64,000 nucleotides of DNA from Brevibacterium antiquum CNRZ 918 (GCF_900169145.1 NZ_FXZD01000001.1:186001-250000); one strand, 5' to 3'; counted from the stretch's first letter, positions 42,475 to 52,641 are shown. Notes: generated from the letters alone by a model not told the origin. Made by a program: numbers and translations.

Positions 42475-45129
42475 ATGAAGACGGCAGAGATCAAACAGCG
42501 CTGGTTGGACTACTTCGAAGCGAACGGACACACAGTCGTCCCCTCAGCGTCGGTGATCAGCTCCGATCCATCGATCCTGTTCAACATCGCTGGAATGGTG
42601 CAGTTCATCCCGTATCTCACCGGTCGGGAGCCCGCCCCGTTCAATCGCGCCACGAGCGTGCAGAAGTGCGTGCGCACCGGCGACATCGAAGAGGTCGGCA
42701 AGACCACCCGCCACGGCACCTTCTTCCAGATGAATGGCAACTTCTCCTTCGGCGACTACTTCAAGCGCGAAGCCATCCGCTTCGCCTGGGGTCTGCTGAC
42801 GAACTCCGTGATCGACGGTGGGCTCGGCTTCGACAAGAACCTCCTGTGGGCAACAGTCCATGAGGACGACATCGAGACCATCGACCTGTGGCTTCAGGAG
42901 ACCTCGATTCCACGTGAGCGCATTCAGCCGCGGGACAACGAAGACAACTTCTGGCACACCGGACAGCCTGGCCCCGGCGGCTACTGCTCCGAGATCTACT
43001 TCGACCGTGGCCCGGACTACGGTATCGAAGGCGGACCCGTGGCCGATGAGGACCGCTATATCGAGATCTGGAACCTCGTGTTCATGGAATTCGAACTCAG
43101 CGAGGTCCGCTCCAAGGTCGACTTCGACATCGCCGGCGACCTCCCCGCCAAGAACATCGACACCGGCATGGGCCTCGAACGTGTCGCCTTCCTGCTCCAG
43201 GGCGTCGAGAACATGTACGAAATCGACGAAGTCTTCCCCGTCATCGAAGCCGCCAGCCGCCTCTCGGGTCACCGCTACGGTGCCGATCACGAGGCCGACG
43301 TGCAGATGCGCGTCGTGGCCGACCACGTGCGCTCCTCGCTCATCATCATCGGAGACGGTGTGCGTCCCGGCAACGAAGGCCGCGGCTACATCCTCCGCCG
43401 CCTCCTGCGCCGGGCTGTGCGTGCGATGCGCCTCCTCGGCGTGACCAGCGAGGTCCTGCCTGAACTGCTGCCGGTGTCGATGGAATCGATGAAACTCTCC
43501 TATCCGGAGCTGGAGACCGACTTCGATCGCATCTCCCGCATCGCCTATGCCGAGGAGAAGGCCTTCCTGCGGACCCTGGAGTCCGGCACGCAGCTGTTCC
43601 AGAACGCTGCCGCCTCGTTGCCCGAATCGGACAAGACCATCAGCGGAGACGTCGCGTTCGCACTGCACGACACCCATGGATTCCCCATCGACCTGACGCT
43701 CGAAATGGCTTCCGAACAGGGCGTCCACGTCGACGAAGAGGGTTTCCGTGCCCTCATGAGTGAGCAGCGGACCCGTGCGAAAGCCGACGCGAAGGCGAAG
43801 AAGGGCGGCGGACATGCCGACCTCTCTGCCTACTCGGCTCTGCTTGAAGACGGGGCCTCCGAATTCGTCGGTTACGACAGGCTCGAAGCTGACTCCCGGG
43901 TGCGCGGAATCGTCGTCGACGGGCTCGCCCAGGAAGTCCTGACACCGGGTCAGACCGCCGACCTCATCCTCGATCTGACTCCGTTCTACGCCGAGGCGGG
44001 CGGACAGCGCGCCGACATCGGCCTCATCAAAGGCCATGGATTCACAGCCCGTGTCCTCGACGTGCAGAATCCCATCAAGGGCCTCCCCGCGCACAGGGTC
44101 GAAGTCGTCGACGGTGAGATCCATGTCGGGGCCGAAGTCCTGGCCGTCGTCGATCACGACCACCGGTTCCAGGGTTCGCAGGCGCACACCGCCACACACC
44201 TCGTCCACGCCGCACTGCGTGAGATCCTCGGCACTCACGCAGTCCAGGCCGGCTCGATGAACCAGCCAGGCTACATGCGCTTCGACTACTCGTTCCCCGA
44301 AGCCCCGAGCCCGCAGATGCGGGCGGAGATCGAAGACGTCGCCAACCTCGCCGTCCGCTCGAACTATGAGGTCGGCACCGAATTCCTGCCGTTCGAGGAC
44401 GCCAAGAAGTCCGGTGCGATGGCGCTCTTCGGCGAGAAGTACCCGAACATCGTGCGCGTCGTCGACATCGGCGGACCCTTCTCCCGTGAACTCTGCGGTG
44501 GCACCCACGTCGGTGCCTCGTCCGAGGTGGGGCCGATCTCCGTGCTCTCCGAAGCCTCTGTGGGCTCAGGGGTGCGCCGTATCGAAGCCGCTGTCGGCAT
44601 GGACGCGTTCCGTTCACTGGCCGCGGAACGCACAATTGTCTCCTCGCTCTCCGACATGCTCAAGGTGCCGGGAACCGATGTGCGCGAACGCGTCGGAGAT
44701 CTGATGAGCAAGCTCAAGGACGCGGAGAAGGAAATCGCCCGTCTCAACTCCCAGCAGCTCTTAGCCTCGGCTGGACAGTTCCTCGACAACGCCGAAACTG
44801 TGGGATCAACCCTGTTCGTCGTCGCCGACCTCGGCGAGGTCTCAAACGCAGGAGACATCCGCACCGTCGTCACCGACCTGCGCGCCCGAGTCTCCGAACG
44901 CTCCGCTGTGGTCCTGGGCATTGGGACCAGCAATGGAAAGCCCGTCGTCGTGGTCGCCACGACGGCTTCCTCACGCGAGGAGGGACACCAGGCAGGCAAG
45001 CTCGTCTCCCTAGCCTGCGGTGAACTCGGCGGCGGCGGGGGAGGCAAACCCGACCTCGCTCAGGGCGGCGGCAGCGATGTCTCCGCGATCCCCTCTGCCA
45101 TCGCAGCGGTCAAGGCAGCTCTCCAGTGA
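42475..45129 (+). CDS. alaS: Alanine-tRNA ligase
   Basis: The protein is 884 residues. The N-terminal class II core has the motifs LFNIAGMVQFIPYLTGRE and ATSVQKCVRTGDIEEVGKT. The editing domain has the zinc-binding HTATHLVHAALREILG and CGGTHVGASSEVG. The C-terminal C-Ala domain ends in the glycine-rich LGGGGGGKPDLAQGG. It charges tRNA-Ala and clears Ser/Gly. The ATG at 42475 has AAAGG eight bases before it. CATAAT (42401-42406) is a possible -10 box. The stop overlaps the ruvX start (GTGA), beginning a long run of overlapping genes. Confidence 0.97.
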   Translation: MKTAEIKQRWLDYFEANGHTVVPSASVISSDPSILFNIAGMVQFIPYLTGREPAPFNRATSVQKCVRTGDIEEVGKTTRHGTFFQMNGNFSFGDYFKREAIRFAWGLLTNSVIDGGLGFDKNLLWATVHEDDIETIDLWLQETSIPRERIQPRDNEDNFWHTGQPGPGGYCSEIYFDRGPDYGIEGGPVADEDRYIEIWNLVFMEFELSEVRSKVDFDIAGDLPAKNIDTGMGLERVAFLLQGVENMYEIDEVFPVIEAASRLSGHRYGADHEADVQMRVVADHVRSSLIIIGDGVRPGNEGRGYILRRLLRRAVRAMRLLGVTSEVLPELLPVSMESMKLSYPELETDFDRISRIAYAEEKAFLRTLESGTQLFQNAAASLPESDKTISGDVAFALHDTHGFPIDLTLEMASEQGVHVDEEGFRALMSEQRTRAKADAKAKKGGGHADLSAYSALLEDGASEFVGYDRLEADSRVRGIVVDGLAQEVLTPGQTADLILDLTPFYAEAGGQRADIGLIKGHGFTARVLDVQNPIKGLPAHRVEVVDGEIHVGAEVLAVVDHDHRFQGSQAHTATHLVHAALREILGTHAVQAGSMNQPGYMRFDYSFPEAPSPQMRAEIEDVANLAVRSNYEVGTEFLPFEDAKKSGAMALFGEKYPNIVRVVDIGGPFSRELCGGTHVGASSEVGPISVLSEASVGSGVRRIEAAVGMDAFRSLAAERTIVSSLSDMLKVPGTDVRERVGDLMSKLKDAEKEIARLNSQQLLASAGQFLDNAETVGSTLFVVADLGEVSNAGDIRTVVTDLRARVSERSAVVLGIGTSNGKPVVVVATTASSREEGHQAGKLVSLACGELGGGGGGKPDLAQGGGSDVSAIPSAIAAVKAALQ

Positions 45130-45602
45130 GTTTCCGCCGAGGCCGACGTGTGGGCCTCGACATCGGTTCGGTGCGCATCGGGGTCGCCAGCAGCGATCCC
45201 GATGGCATCCTCGCCACGCCGCTGAGCGTGGTGCGGCGAACCGACGAACCTGCTGCGCTGAGAACGCTGCGGGAGATCATCGACGAATACGAACCGATCG
45301 AACTGCTCATCGGCGACCCGAAATCCCTCGATGGAGCGGCCCGGGCAGCGGCCGCCACCGCACTTGAGTTCGCCAGGCGGATCAGCGTCGCCACGTCGAC
45401 ACCCATCCGCCTCGTCGATGAGCGCTTTACCACGGTCGAAGCCCACCACGCTCTGGCAGCTGCAGGGAAGAACTCGCGTCAGCGTCGTGAGATCGTCGAC
45501 GCTCAGGCCGCCGTGATCATTTTGCAGAATGCCCTCGAATTCGAACACAACACCGGTGAGCCGGCCGGTCGAGCCATGCCCGACGAAGAGAGTCAGCAAT
45601 GA
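45126..45602 (+). CDS. ruvX: Holliday junction resolvase-like / pre-16S rRNA nuclease RuvX (YqgF)
   Basis: The protein is 158 residues. RNase H-like motifs are visible: GLDIGSVRIGVA, ELLIGDPKSLDG, LVDERFTTVEAHHAL and the last catalytic acid in IVDAQAAVIILQ. YqgF is essential in E. coli and trims the 5-prime end of 16S rRNA; junction resolvase activity has been reported in mycobacteria. The GTG overlaps the alaS stop and the stop overlaps the mltG ATG, both by 4 bp. Confidence 0.93.
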   Translation: MSFRRGRRVGLDIGSVRIGVASSDPDGILATPLSVVRRTDEPAALRTLREIIDEYEPIELLIGDPKSLDGAARAAAATALEFARRISVATSTPIRLVDERFTTVEAHHALAAAGKNSRQRREIVDAQAAVIILQNALEFEHNTGEPAGRAMPDEESQQ

Positions 45603-46741
45603 GCCCGTTCCCAGGCGAGTTCTCAGAAGACGAAGGGCTGTCGCGGTCCGAACTCAAAGCAAAGAAGCACCGTCGGATGCTGCGCAGGCGGCGGACGACA
45701 GCCATCGTCGTCATCTGCGTGCTCGTCTTCGGCATCGGCGGATTCTTCGGCGTCAGAGCCGCAAGCGGAGTCTTTCAAGACCTGTTCGGTCCCAAAGGCG
45801 ATTACGACGGCGCCGGCACCAGCGAGGTCTCGGTTGAGATCCCGCCGGGAGCCTCGGCCCGCTCCGTGGCCAACCAGCTCGTCGAAGCCGGTGTGATCAT
45901 GAATTCCGAACCGTTCCTCGACGAGGTCGAACGTCGCGATGTCACGATTCAGGCCGGACCGATCATCCTGCGCGAGAAGATGAGTTCCAAGGCTGCGGTG
46001 GAAGCGATCGTCAATCCGATCAAACCTCCTACGATCACGATCGCAGAGGGCCGCAAGATCGATCAGATCAAATCCACGATGGTCGAGTCGGGAATGAAGG
46101 CCGAAGCGGTCGACAAAGCCATCGACGACAAGACTCCGAAAGACTACGGCCTCGACGTTGATGCCCCCAGCCTCGAAGGGTATCTGTATCCGGCGACCTA
46201 CGACCTCAACAAAGACAAGACCGCCGAGGATGTCGTGTCCAAGATGGTCGCCAAGACGAAGCTGGAGATTAAGAACGCTGGCATCGATCTCGATGACGCA
46301 AATCGGATCATGACCTTGGCAAGCCTGGTCGAAATCGAATCACCCGGTGACGAAAAGGTTCGGAAGAAGGTGGCACGGGTCTTCCTCAACCGCATTTCAG
46401 AGGATTCGAGGACCGGCAAACTGCTCCAATCCGATGCGACCGTGGCCTATATCCACGGTGCCCGCAGCGACCTGACGACGACGAAGAAGGAACGCGAGTC
46501 CGACAGCCCGTACAACACGTACAAGAAGAAGGGGCTGCCCCCGGGGCCGATCAATTCGCCCAGTTCCGGAGCCGTCGACGCCGCGCTCAACCCGGCCAAG
46601 GGCGATTGGCAGTTCTTCGTGGCCACGAACCCGGACACGGGGGAAACCAAGTTCGCCAAGACCTACGACGAGCATCAGAAGAACGTCGAGATCTACCGGA
46701 AATGGCTCAAGGAGCACGAAGAGGACAGCGGCGACAAATGA
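45599..46741 (+). CDS. mltG: Endolytic murein transglycosylase MltG (YceG)
   Basis: The protein is 380 residues. A basic cytosolic start is followed by one membrane helix (about 34-54: AIVVICVLVFGIGGFFGV). A LysM-like region (VSVEIPPGASARSVANQLVEAGVI) and the YceG catalytic domain follow. The catalytic Glu lies in LASLVEIESPGDEK, and the conserved YNTYKKKGLPPGPINSPSSGAVDAAL and AKTYDEHQKNV close it. MltG cleaves nascent glycan strands and sets their length. It overlaps ruvX before and aroE after by 4 bp each. Confidence 0.95.
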   Translation: MSPFPGEFSEDEGLSRSELKAKKHRRMLRRRRTTAIVVICVLVFGIGGFFGVRAASGVFQDLFGPKGDYDGAGTSEVSVEIPPGASARSVANQLVEAGVIMNSEPFLDEVERRDVTIQAGPIILREKMSSKAAVEAIVNPIKPPTITIAEGRKIDQIKSTMVESGMKAEAVDKAIDDKTPKDYGLDVDAPSLEGYLYPATYDLNKDKTAEDVVSKMVAKTKLEIKNAGIDLDDANRIMTLASLVEIESPGDEKVRKKVARVFLNRISEDSRTGKLLQSDATVAYIHGARSDLTTTKKERESDSPYNTYKKKGLPPGPINSPSSGAVDAALNPAKGDWQFFVATNPDTGETKFAKTYDEHQKNVEIYRKWLKEHEEDSGDK

Positions 46742-47694
46742 CGATCTCGGCTGCGGTGCTGGGTCGCCCGATCGCCCATTCCAAGTCGCCGTTGCTTCAT
46801 CGTGCGGCGTTCCAGGCACTGGGCCTCGACGGCAGCGACTACGCCAGCTTCGACCTCGGCGCCGAAGACCTCGAATCCTTTCTCGCAGCTCACAGAGGCC
46901 AGATCGGGTTCTCATTGACGATGCCGTTGAAGGAACGGCTCGTTCAGCTCGCGCTCACCTACGGGTGGGAGGTCGAAGACACGGCCGGGCTGACCGGAGT
47001 GGCGAACACGCTGGTTCGCAACGATGGGGTGACGTCGGTGGCCAACACTGACGTGCAGGGAATCGTGCGCGCGTTGACCCCAGGACTCAACACCTGTCGG
47101 GAAGCAGCTGTCACCGCTGCGATACCGACCACGGTCGGTGGTCTCGGTGCGGCTGCAGGTGTGAGCACCGTCGACAGCAACGGTGCTGACAGGGCGACCA
47201 TCCTCGGTGCCGGGGCGACCGCTGCCTCGGCGCTGCTGGCCTGCCGTGAACTGGGCATCACCACGGTTGAGTTCCTCGTGCGAAATCCTGATCGGGCCCA
47301 CCGGGTCCGCGAACTCAGCCAGCAGCTCGGGGTCTCGGCGAGCACTGCACCGCTGAAACTGATCGCACCCTCTGGCCTCGTCATCTCGACCCTCCCCGCC
47401 GAGGCTGTCCCCGAGCTGCAATGGTCGCCTGATTTCTGCGGAGGAGTAGCCCTCGACGTCGCCTATGCAGCCGAGTCCGGCTTCCTTCGTCAAGCCGAAT
47501 CACATGGACTCCTCCCGGTCGAAGGCACGGTGATGCTCGTCGAACAGGCCGTGGCACAGTCGGAGATGTTCATCGACGCAGCCGAAGCACCAGATGGCGA
47601 GGTCAGCCCCACTCAGCACGCAGATCGTCGCGCTGTGATCACGGCGGCCATGTACCGCGCGCTCGAGGACCAAGCGGGACCGGCAGGCGACTGA
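46738..47694 (+). CDS. aroE: Shikimate dehydrogenase (NADP+)
   Basis: The protein is 318 residues. The substrate-binding start AAVLGRPIAHSKSPLLHRAAF and the catalytic lysine in FSLTMPLKE (Lys65) are present. VANTDVQG holds Asp105, and the nucleotide-binding ILGAGATAASALLACREL follows. It reduces 3-dehydroshikimate in aromatic synthesis. TMPLK replaces the more common TIPHK, as in other actinobacteria. The ATG overlaps the mltG stop. Together with aroC, aroK and aroB downstream it forms the shikimate block, interrupted by a prepilin peptidase gene. Confidence 0.93.
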   Translation: MTISAAVLGRPIAHSKSPLLHRAAFQALGLDGSDYASFDLGAEDLESFLAAHRGQIGFSLTMPLKERLVQLALTYGWEVEDTAGLTGVANTLVRNDGVTSVANTDVQGIVRALTPGLNTCREAAVTAAIPTTVGGLGAAAGVSTVDSNGADRATILGAGATAASALLACRELGITTVEFLVRNPDRAHRVRELSQQLGVSASTAPLKLIAPSGLVISTLPAEAVPELQWSPDFCGGVALDVAYAAESGFLRQAESHGLLPVEGTVMLVEQAVAQSEMFIDAAEAPDGEVSPTQHADRRAVITAAMYRALEDQAGPAGD

Positions 47695-47721
47695 CAAGAA
47701 GGACGGGAAAGGCGGACGAGG

Positions 47722-48444
47722 GTGGACATCGGAGTTCTCCACGGGTGGCCGATTGCTGCCACGGCCGTCGTCAGCGCTGGTGCCGGCATTCTCCTGGCCC
47801 GCTGCCCGACTTGGTGGTTAGCCGATGATGGGCACTCCGCCGTGCTTGCGAAAGCTCGCCTTTTCCGCCCCCTGCCCTTGGCGATCCTCGGCGTCGTCCT
47901 CGCAGTCGCGGCCGCCCTGCTCTTCCCCGACACCGGCGCCGCGCCCGGGTTCGGGTCCATGGACCGACTTCTCCTGGCACTGAGCCTGGGTGCGGCCGCT
48001 GCAGCGACACCGTTCCTCGTTGTCGTCGACATCGTCGTCCATCGTCTGCCGGATCGGATCGTGTATCCGCTCATCGGTCTTGAACTGCTCGCTCTCGTTC
48101 TCGGTCAACTGCTGGGGGAGTCTGCGATCTGGGGCCTCGGCCTCATCGCCGGTGGTGCCGGAGTTCTGTTCTTCGGCGTCCTGTACCTGATCGGACGGGT
48201 GATGCACGTAGCCACGATGGGCCTCGGCGACGTCAAACTCGCCTTCATCGTCTTCTGCGTGCCCACTCTGTTCTCTGCCTGGGCACCGGCGCTCGTCTTC
48301 ATCATCATGATGCTCATCGCCGGAATCGCAGCCCTCGTGGCTGCCGCTGCGAAACGCAGTCTGAGCGCGACGACGATCGCATTCGGGCCCGCAATGCTAT
48401 CCGGAATGTGGTTCGGGTCGGTACTTGCGCCAAACCTTTTGTAG
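47722..48444 (+). CDS. A24-family prepilin peptidase
   Basis: The protein is 240 residues with seven or eight hydrophobic helices. The two aspartates of the aspartyl membrane protease are seen: Asp103 in VVDIVVHRLPDR and Asp170 in the hallmark GLGDVKLAF. The N-terminal methylase domain with its cysteine motif is missing, so this is a peptidase-only form as in Flp/Tad or competence-type systems. No pilin or pilus assembly gene is in the window, so its substrate is elsewhere. The GTG at 47722 follows AAAGGCGGACGAGG. The gene sits inside the aro cluster, between aroE and aroC. Confidence 0.88.
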   Translation: MDIGVLHGWPIAATAVVSAGAGILLARCPTWWLADDGHSAVLAKARLFRPLPLAILGVVLAVAAALLFPDTGAAPGFGSMDRLLLALSLGAAAAATPFLVVVDIVVHRLPDRIVYPLIGLELLALVLGQLLGESAIWGLGLIAGGAGVLFFGVLYLIGRVMHVATMGLGDVKLAFIVFCVPTLFSAWAPALVFIIMMLIAGIAALVAAAAKRSLSATTIAFGPAMLSGMWFGSVLAPNLL

Positions 48445-48454
48445 AATCGGTTGA

Positions 48455-49660
48455 ATGTTGAGATGGCTGACTGCAGGCGAATCCCACGGCGAAGCGCTGA
48501 CTGGGATCATTGAGGGGCTTCCCGCCCATGTTCCGATCACCAGGGAAGACATCCGCGCGAGCTTGGCTCGACGCAGATTGGGCTACGGCCGTGGAGCACG
48601 GATGAAGTTCGAAGCCGACGAGGTTCGCCTCCTCGGTGGAGTCCGACACGGTCAGACACTGGGTTCACCGGTGGCCGTTGAGGTCGGGAACACGGAATGG
48701 CCCAAATGGGAGACCGTGATGAGTGCCGACCCGATCGACGAGGACGAGCTCGCCGGTCAGGCCCGGAACGCCCCGCTGACCCGGCCGCGGCCGGGCCACG
48801 CCGATATCGTCGGCATGCAGAAGTACGCATTCGACGAGGCACGACCGATCCTCGAACGTGCCTCCGCGCGGGAAACGGCAATGCGTGTGGCGCTGGGAAC
48901 AATCGCCTCGAACTTCCTGCGCGAACTCGGCATCACTCTGGTCTCCCACACCGTGGCCATCGGGACGGCCGAGAACGCCGTCGATTCCGCGACGGAACCC
49001 TCCCTGCCGCTGGCCTCCGATGTGGACGCACTCGACGCCGATCCTGTGCGCTGCTTCGATCCCGATCTCTCGGCCCGCATGGTCACCGAGATCGATGCGG
49101 CGAAGAAGGCCGGTGACACGCTGGGTGGAGTCGTCGAAGTCCTCGCCTACGATCTGCCGCCTGGGCTGGGCTCGCATGTCCACTGGGACCGCCGGCTCGA
49201 CTCCCGACTGGCTGGCGCGCTGATGGGCATTCAGGCGATCAAGGGCGTCGAGGTCGGTGATGGCTTCCTCACCACGAAGCGCCCCGGATCGGCAGCTCAC
49301 GACGAGCTCGCCGTGGGCGATGATGGGATCCGGCGCGTGAGCAATCGCGCCGGTGGCACTGAAGGCGGAATGTCGACGGGCGGTCCGCTGCGAGTTCGGG
49401 CAGGCATGAAGCCCATCGCCACTGTTCCCCGCGCTCTGGCGACCGTCGACGTCGCCACCGGTGATCCTGCCAAGGCCAACCACCAGCGCTCCGACGTGTG
49501 CGCGGTTCCGGCCTCCGGCGTCGTCGCCGAAGCGATGGTCGCACTCGTCCTCGCCGAAGCAGTGGTGGAGAAGTTCGGCGGAGACTCCGTGGCAGAGACC
49601 AGACGGAACTTGGATGCCTACGTGGCCGCCATTCCGGAGAACCTCCGCATCGGCCGATGA
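48455..49660 (+). CDS. aroC: Chorismate synthase
   Basis: The protein is 401 residues. FMN and substrate-binding signatures are intact: [58 protein letters not shown], and [21 protein letters not shown]. It converts EPSP to chorismate. The ATG at 48455 is 7 nt after a TAGAAT box (48442-48447) with no ribosome site, so a leaderless transcript from an internal promoter is likely, although the gene also lies 10 nt after the peptidase stop. The stop overlaps the aroK ATG. Confidence 0.96.
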   Translation: MLRWLTAGESHGEALTGIIEGLPAHVPITREDIRASLARRRLGYGRGARMKFEADEVRLLGGVRHGQTLGSPVAVEVGNTEWPKWETVMSADPIDEDELAGQARNAPLTRPRPGHADIVGMQKYAFDEARPILERASARETAMRVALGTIASNFLRELGITLVSHTVAIGTAENAVDSATEPSLPLASDVDALDADPVRCFDPDLSARMVTEIDAAKKAGDTLGGVVEVLAYDLPPGLGSHVHWDRRLDSRLAGALMGIQAIKGVEVGDGFLTTKRPGSAAHDELAVGDDGIRRVSNRAGGTEGGMSTGGPLRVRAGMKPIATVPRALATVDVATGDPAKANHQRSDVCAVPASGVVAEAMVALVLAEAVVEKFGGDSVAETRRNLDAYVAAIPENLRIGR

Positions 49661-50280
49661 CACAGCGCCCGCACCCGAAACCGGTTCCACCGCTGGAACC
49701 GGTCCCGGCCTCGCAGTCACGCATCGTGCTGACCGGGCCGCCTGCCGCCGGCAAATCCACGATCGGCCGCCTTCTGGCTGATCGACTCGATCTGCCGCTC
49801 ATCGACACGGATGCGAACATCGTCGACAAGTACGGCGTCATCGCAGAGATCTTCGTCGAACGCGGTGAGGACCATTTCCGTCGGATCGAACGGGAGGTCG
49901 TCCGGCGTGCCCTGCGGCGTCTGCTCGACCGTCCAGGCATCGTGTCCCTGGGCGGGGGCGCGATCCTCAATCCGGGCACACGTGCCCAGCTGGGTCATCC
50001 TGCGATCAAGGTCGTGCACATCGACATCGACGTCGACACCGTCATGACGCGGCTGAACTCCCCGCACAGACCGTTGCTGCGCGGTGCAGGAACCAAGGTG
50101 GAGAACTGGTTGGCGCTCGTGAAGGAGCGTGAACCCCTCTATGATCAGGTCGCCACATTCCGAGTCCACGCCTCGAATTCGCATCCGTCGACCATCGTCA
50201 ATCGCGTCGTCGACGTCCTCACCGGCCTGCAGCGAGCCGAGGAGTATGCCAAGTACTCGGGCCGCGATCCGGAGAGTTAG
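49657..50280 (+). CDS. aroK: Shikimate kinase
   Basis: The protein is 207 residues. After a Pro-rich N-terminus ([20 protein letters not shown]), a P-loop [12 protein letters not shown], the shikimate-binding LIDTDANI and FRRIEREVV, the GGGAI motif and the lid HRPLLRGAG are present. It phosphorylates shikimate at C3. The extra N-terminal about 17 residues are unlike the compact family form. The ATG at 49657 overlaps the aroC stop (ATGA). aroB follows after about 80 bp. Confidence 0.94.
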   Translation: MTQRPHPKPVPPLEPVPASQSRIVLTGPPAAGKSTIGRLLADRLDLPLIDTDANIVDKYGVIAEIFVERGEDHFRRIEREVVRRALRRLLDRPGIVSLGGGAILNPGTRAQLGHPAIKVVHIDIDVDTVMTRLNSPHRPLLRGAGTKVENWLALVKEREPLYDQVATFRVHASNSHPSTIVNRVVDVLTGLQRAEEYAKYSGRDPES

Positions 50281-50360
50281 GCTTGAGGTCGCAACAGGTT
50301 CGTAAGTTCAGCCACCGCGGCCATGACGTGCCCGGAGGCAGCAAAGGGGAAAGTGCACGA

Positions 50361-51476
50361 ATGAGTCTCACACGCATCAACGTCGAAGCCGGCGGGAACT
50401 ATCCGGTTCTCGTGGGGCAGGGCCTCCTGGGCGAACTTCCCGAGCTCCTCGGTCCCCGCGTGGAAAAGGTGCTCGTCATCCATCCTCGGGCTCTGCGGAC
50501 GACGGGGGAGACGGTCCGTGACGACCTGCGCGCAACCGGTCTCGATGCGATTGTGGCAGAGATCCCCGACGCCGAGGAAGCCAAACATGTGCAGGTCGCC
50601 GCGTTCTGCTGGCAGGTCCTCGGTCAGAGTGACTTCACCCGCACCGATGCCATCATCACAGTCGGTGGAGGTGCCGTCTCCGATCTCGGCGGCTTCGTCG
50701 CAGCAACCTGGCTGCGCGGAATCTCCGTCATCCACATTCCCACCACGGTCCTCGGAATGGTCGATGCGGCCATCGGAGGCAAGACCGGCATCAACACTGC
50801 TGAGGGCAAGAACCTCGTCGGGTCCTTCCACGCGCCCTCGGGTGTCCTCGTCGACCTCGACACCTTGCAGACCCTGCCGGAGAACGAGCTCTTCACCGGC
50901 CTCGCCGAGGTGGTCAAGACCGGCTTCATCGCTGATCCCACGATCCTGGATCTGGTGAGCAGGCATTCGAAGGCTGAGATCGCCGAGGTGGACGGCCCCG
51001 TCCTGCGCGAGCTCATCGAACGCGCCATAGCCGTCAAGGCCGAGGTCGTCGCCGATGACTTCAAGGAATCCGGGCGCCGAGAGATCCTCAACTACGGCCA
51101 CACCCTGGCTCACGCCATCGAGCACAAAGAGCGCTACCAGTGGCGCCACGGCGCTGCCGTGTCCGTGGGAATGGTATTCGCCGCCGAGGTGGCTGCGATG
51201 GTCAAGAGTCTCTCTCCGGAGATCGTCGACCTCCATCGTGAGTTGCTTTCCAAGCTGGGTCTGCCCATCGCCTACCGGGCCGATGTCTGGCCGCAGCTGC
51301 TGGAGACGATGAAGCGAGACAAGAAGACACGCGGCTCCATGCTGCGCATGGTGCTTCTCAGCGAGGTGGGCTCACCCGCGACTGTGGAGATCCCGGATGT
51401 CTCGATTCTCCACACGGCCTACCAGGAGATCGGTGAGGACTCACCTCGGGTCATGCTTGGTACAGACCTGAGCTGA
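50361..51476 (+). CDS. aroB: 3-dehydroquinate synthase
   Basis: The protein is 371 residues. The NAD-binding ITVGGGAVSDLGGFVAATWLRGI and IPTTVLGMVDAAIGGKTGIN are present, as are the zinc ligands in the regions KNLVGSFHAP, NYGHTLAHAIE and RHGAAVSVGM. It forms dehydroquinate from DAHP. I chose ATG 50361 because AAAGGGGAAAG precedes it and homologues begin there. The frame extends to 50283 but that part looks non-coding. No aroQ or pepQ follows; the next gene is efp, 193 bp away. Confidence 0.95.
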   Translation: MSLTRINVEAGGNYPVLVGQGLLGELPELLGPRVEKVLVIHPRALRTTGETVRDDLRATGLDAIVAEIPDAEEAKHVQVAAFCWQVLGQSDFTRTDAIITVGGGAVSDLGGFVAATWLRGISVIHIPTTVLGMVDAAIGGKTGINTAEGKNLVGSFHAPSGVLVDLDTLQTLPENELFTGLAEVVKTGFIADPTILDLVSRHSKAEIAEVDGPVLRELIERAIAVKAEVVADDFKESGRREILNYGHTLAHAIEHKERYQWRHGAAVSVGMVFAAEVAAMVKSLSPEIVDLHRELLSKLGLPIAYRADVWPQLLETMKRDKKTRGSMLRMVLLSEVGSPATVEIPDVSILHTAYQEIGEDSPRVMLGTDLS

Positions 51477-51669
51477 GCGACGCGGCTGAGGAGCTTGGGC
51501 ACAGCGACGCGGGCCGAAGGTCTGGTCGCTTGGAAGGTGAGCGACAGGCCCGAGATGGCAGCCCCTGGAGGAGCTTGCTAGAATTGCTGTTTGGCGAAAC
51601 TGCCAGATAATGCCAGACGCACAGAATCACCTCGCGGTGGCCAAGACTGACACGAAGAAGGACGGATTA

Positions 51670-52230
51670 GTGGCTTCAACCAACGACCTGAAGAACGGCC
51701 TTGTGCTCAATATCGACAAGCAGCTGTGGCAGGTGCTGGAATTCCAGCACGTCAAGCCCGGCAAGGGTCCGGCATTCGTCCGTACCAAGCTCAAGAACGT
51801 CATCTCCGGCAAGATCATCGACAAGACCTTCAATGCCGGCACCAAGGTCGAGACAGCCAATGTCGACCGTCGCGATATGCAGTACCTCTACCATGACGGC
51901 ACCGACTACGTCTTCATGGACGCCGAGGACTACGACCAGGTCAGCGTCTCGCCCGACCTCGTCGGCGATGCCGCAAACTACATGCTCGAGAACCAGAACC
52001 TGCAGATCTCCTTCCACGAGGGCACCGCGCTCTCCGTGGAACTGCCGCTGACAGTCGAACTCGTGATCACCCACACTGAACCGGGACTGCAGGGCGACCG
52101 CTCGACCGGTGGCTCGAAGTCGGCGACTCTGGAGACCGGCTACGACATCCAGGTGCCGCTGTTCCTCGAAGAGGGCACCAAGGTCAAGGTCGACACCCGA
52201 TCCGGCGACTACCTGGGTCGCGTCAAGTAA
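51670..52230 (+). CDS. efp: Elongation factor P
   Basis: The protein is 186 residues, the normal length. It begins [34 protein letters not shown]. The tip loop PGKGP with Lys32 is that of the actinobacterial EF-P subfamily, in which the lysine is reported to be unmodified. The OB domains and the C-terminal SGDYLGRVK are intact. EF-P relieves ribosome stalling at polyproline. The GTG at 51670 follows AAGGA with a 7-nt gap; the upstream GTG-less extension from 51610 is rejected on length. TAGAAT (51579-51584) is the probable -10. The stop abuts the nusB GTG. Confidence 0.95.
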   Translation: MASTNDLKNGLVLNIDKQLWQVLEFQHVKPGKGPAFVRTKLKNVISGKIIDKTFNAGTKVETANVDRRDMQYLYHDGTDYVFMDAEDYDQVSVSPDLVGDAANYMLENQNLQISFHEGTALSVELPLTVELVITHTEPGLQGDRSTGGSKSATLETGYDIQVPLFLEEGTKVKVDTRSGDYLGRVK

Positions 52231-52638
52231 GTGTCAGCACGAACGCGGGCCCGCCGCCGGGCCCTGGAACTGATGTTCGAGGCAGGACAGCGTCGCCTCG
52301 ACACCGATCAGGTCGTGACCATGCGGTCCAACGACCCCGACTATCCGATGAAGGCCTACGCGGTGGAGATCGTCGAAGGAATCACCGGTCATCGTGTCGA
52401 GATCGACGAAGTCATCGCCACCTATGCGCAGGGGTGGACCCTGGAGCGGATGCCGGCCGTCGACCTCGCCCTGCTCCAGATCGGAACCTGGGAGATCCTC
52501 TTCAACGATGAGGTGCCCGACAAGGCCGCAATCGATGAAGCAGTGTCTCTGGCCAAACAGTTCTCGACGGATGATTCACCTGGCTTCATCTCGGGCCTGC
52601 TCTCACGCGTCCTGGACGTCAAGCCGACCCTGATCTGA
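52231..52638 (+). CDS. nusB: Transcription antitermination protein NusB
   Basis: The protein is 135 residues. The all-helical NusB fold is recognisable: [20 protein letters not shown] (arginine-rich box A-binding start), [34 protein letters not shown] and the conserved [29 protein letters not shown]. With NusE it binds boxA RNA in rRNA antitermination. Its GTG follows the efp stop with no gap, so the two are coupled. A hairpin terminator follows at once. Confidence 0.95.
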   Translation: MSARTRARRRALELMFEAGQRRLDTDQVVTMRSNDPDYPMKAYAVEIVEGITGHRVEIDEVIATYAQGWTLERMPAVDLALLQIGTWEILFNDEVPDKAAIDEAVSLAKQFSTDDSPGFISGLLSRVLDVKPTLI

Positions 52639-52641
52639 GTC

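Noticed and set aside
42544..44508. 654-codon minus-strand frame opposite alaS
   Set aside because: Antisense of a full-length alanyl-tRNA synthetase; no domain recognisable.
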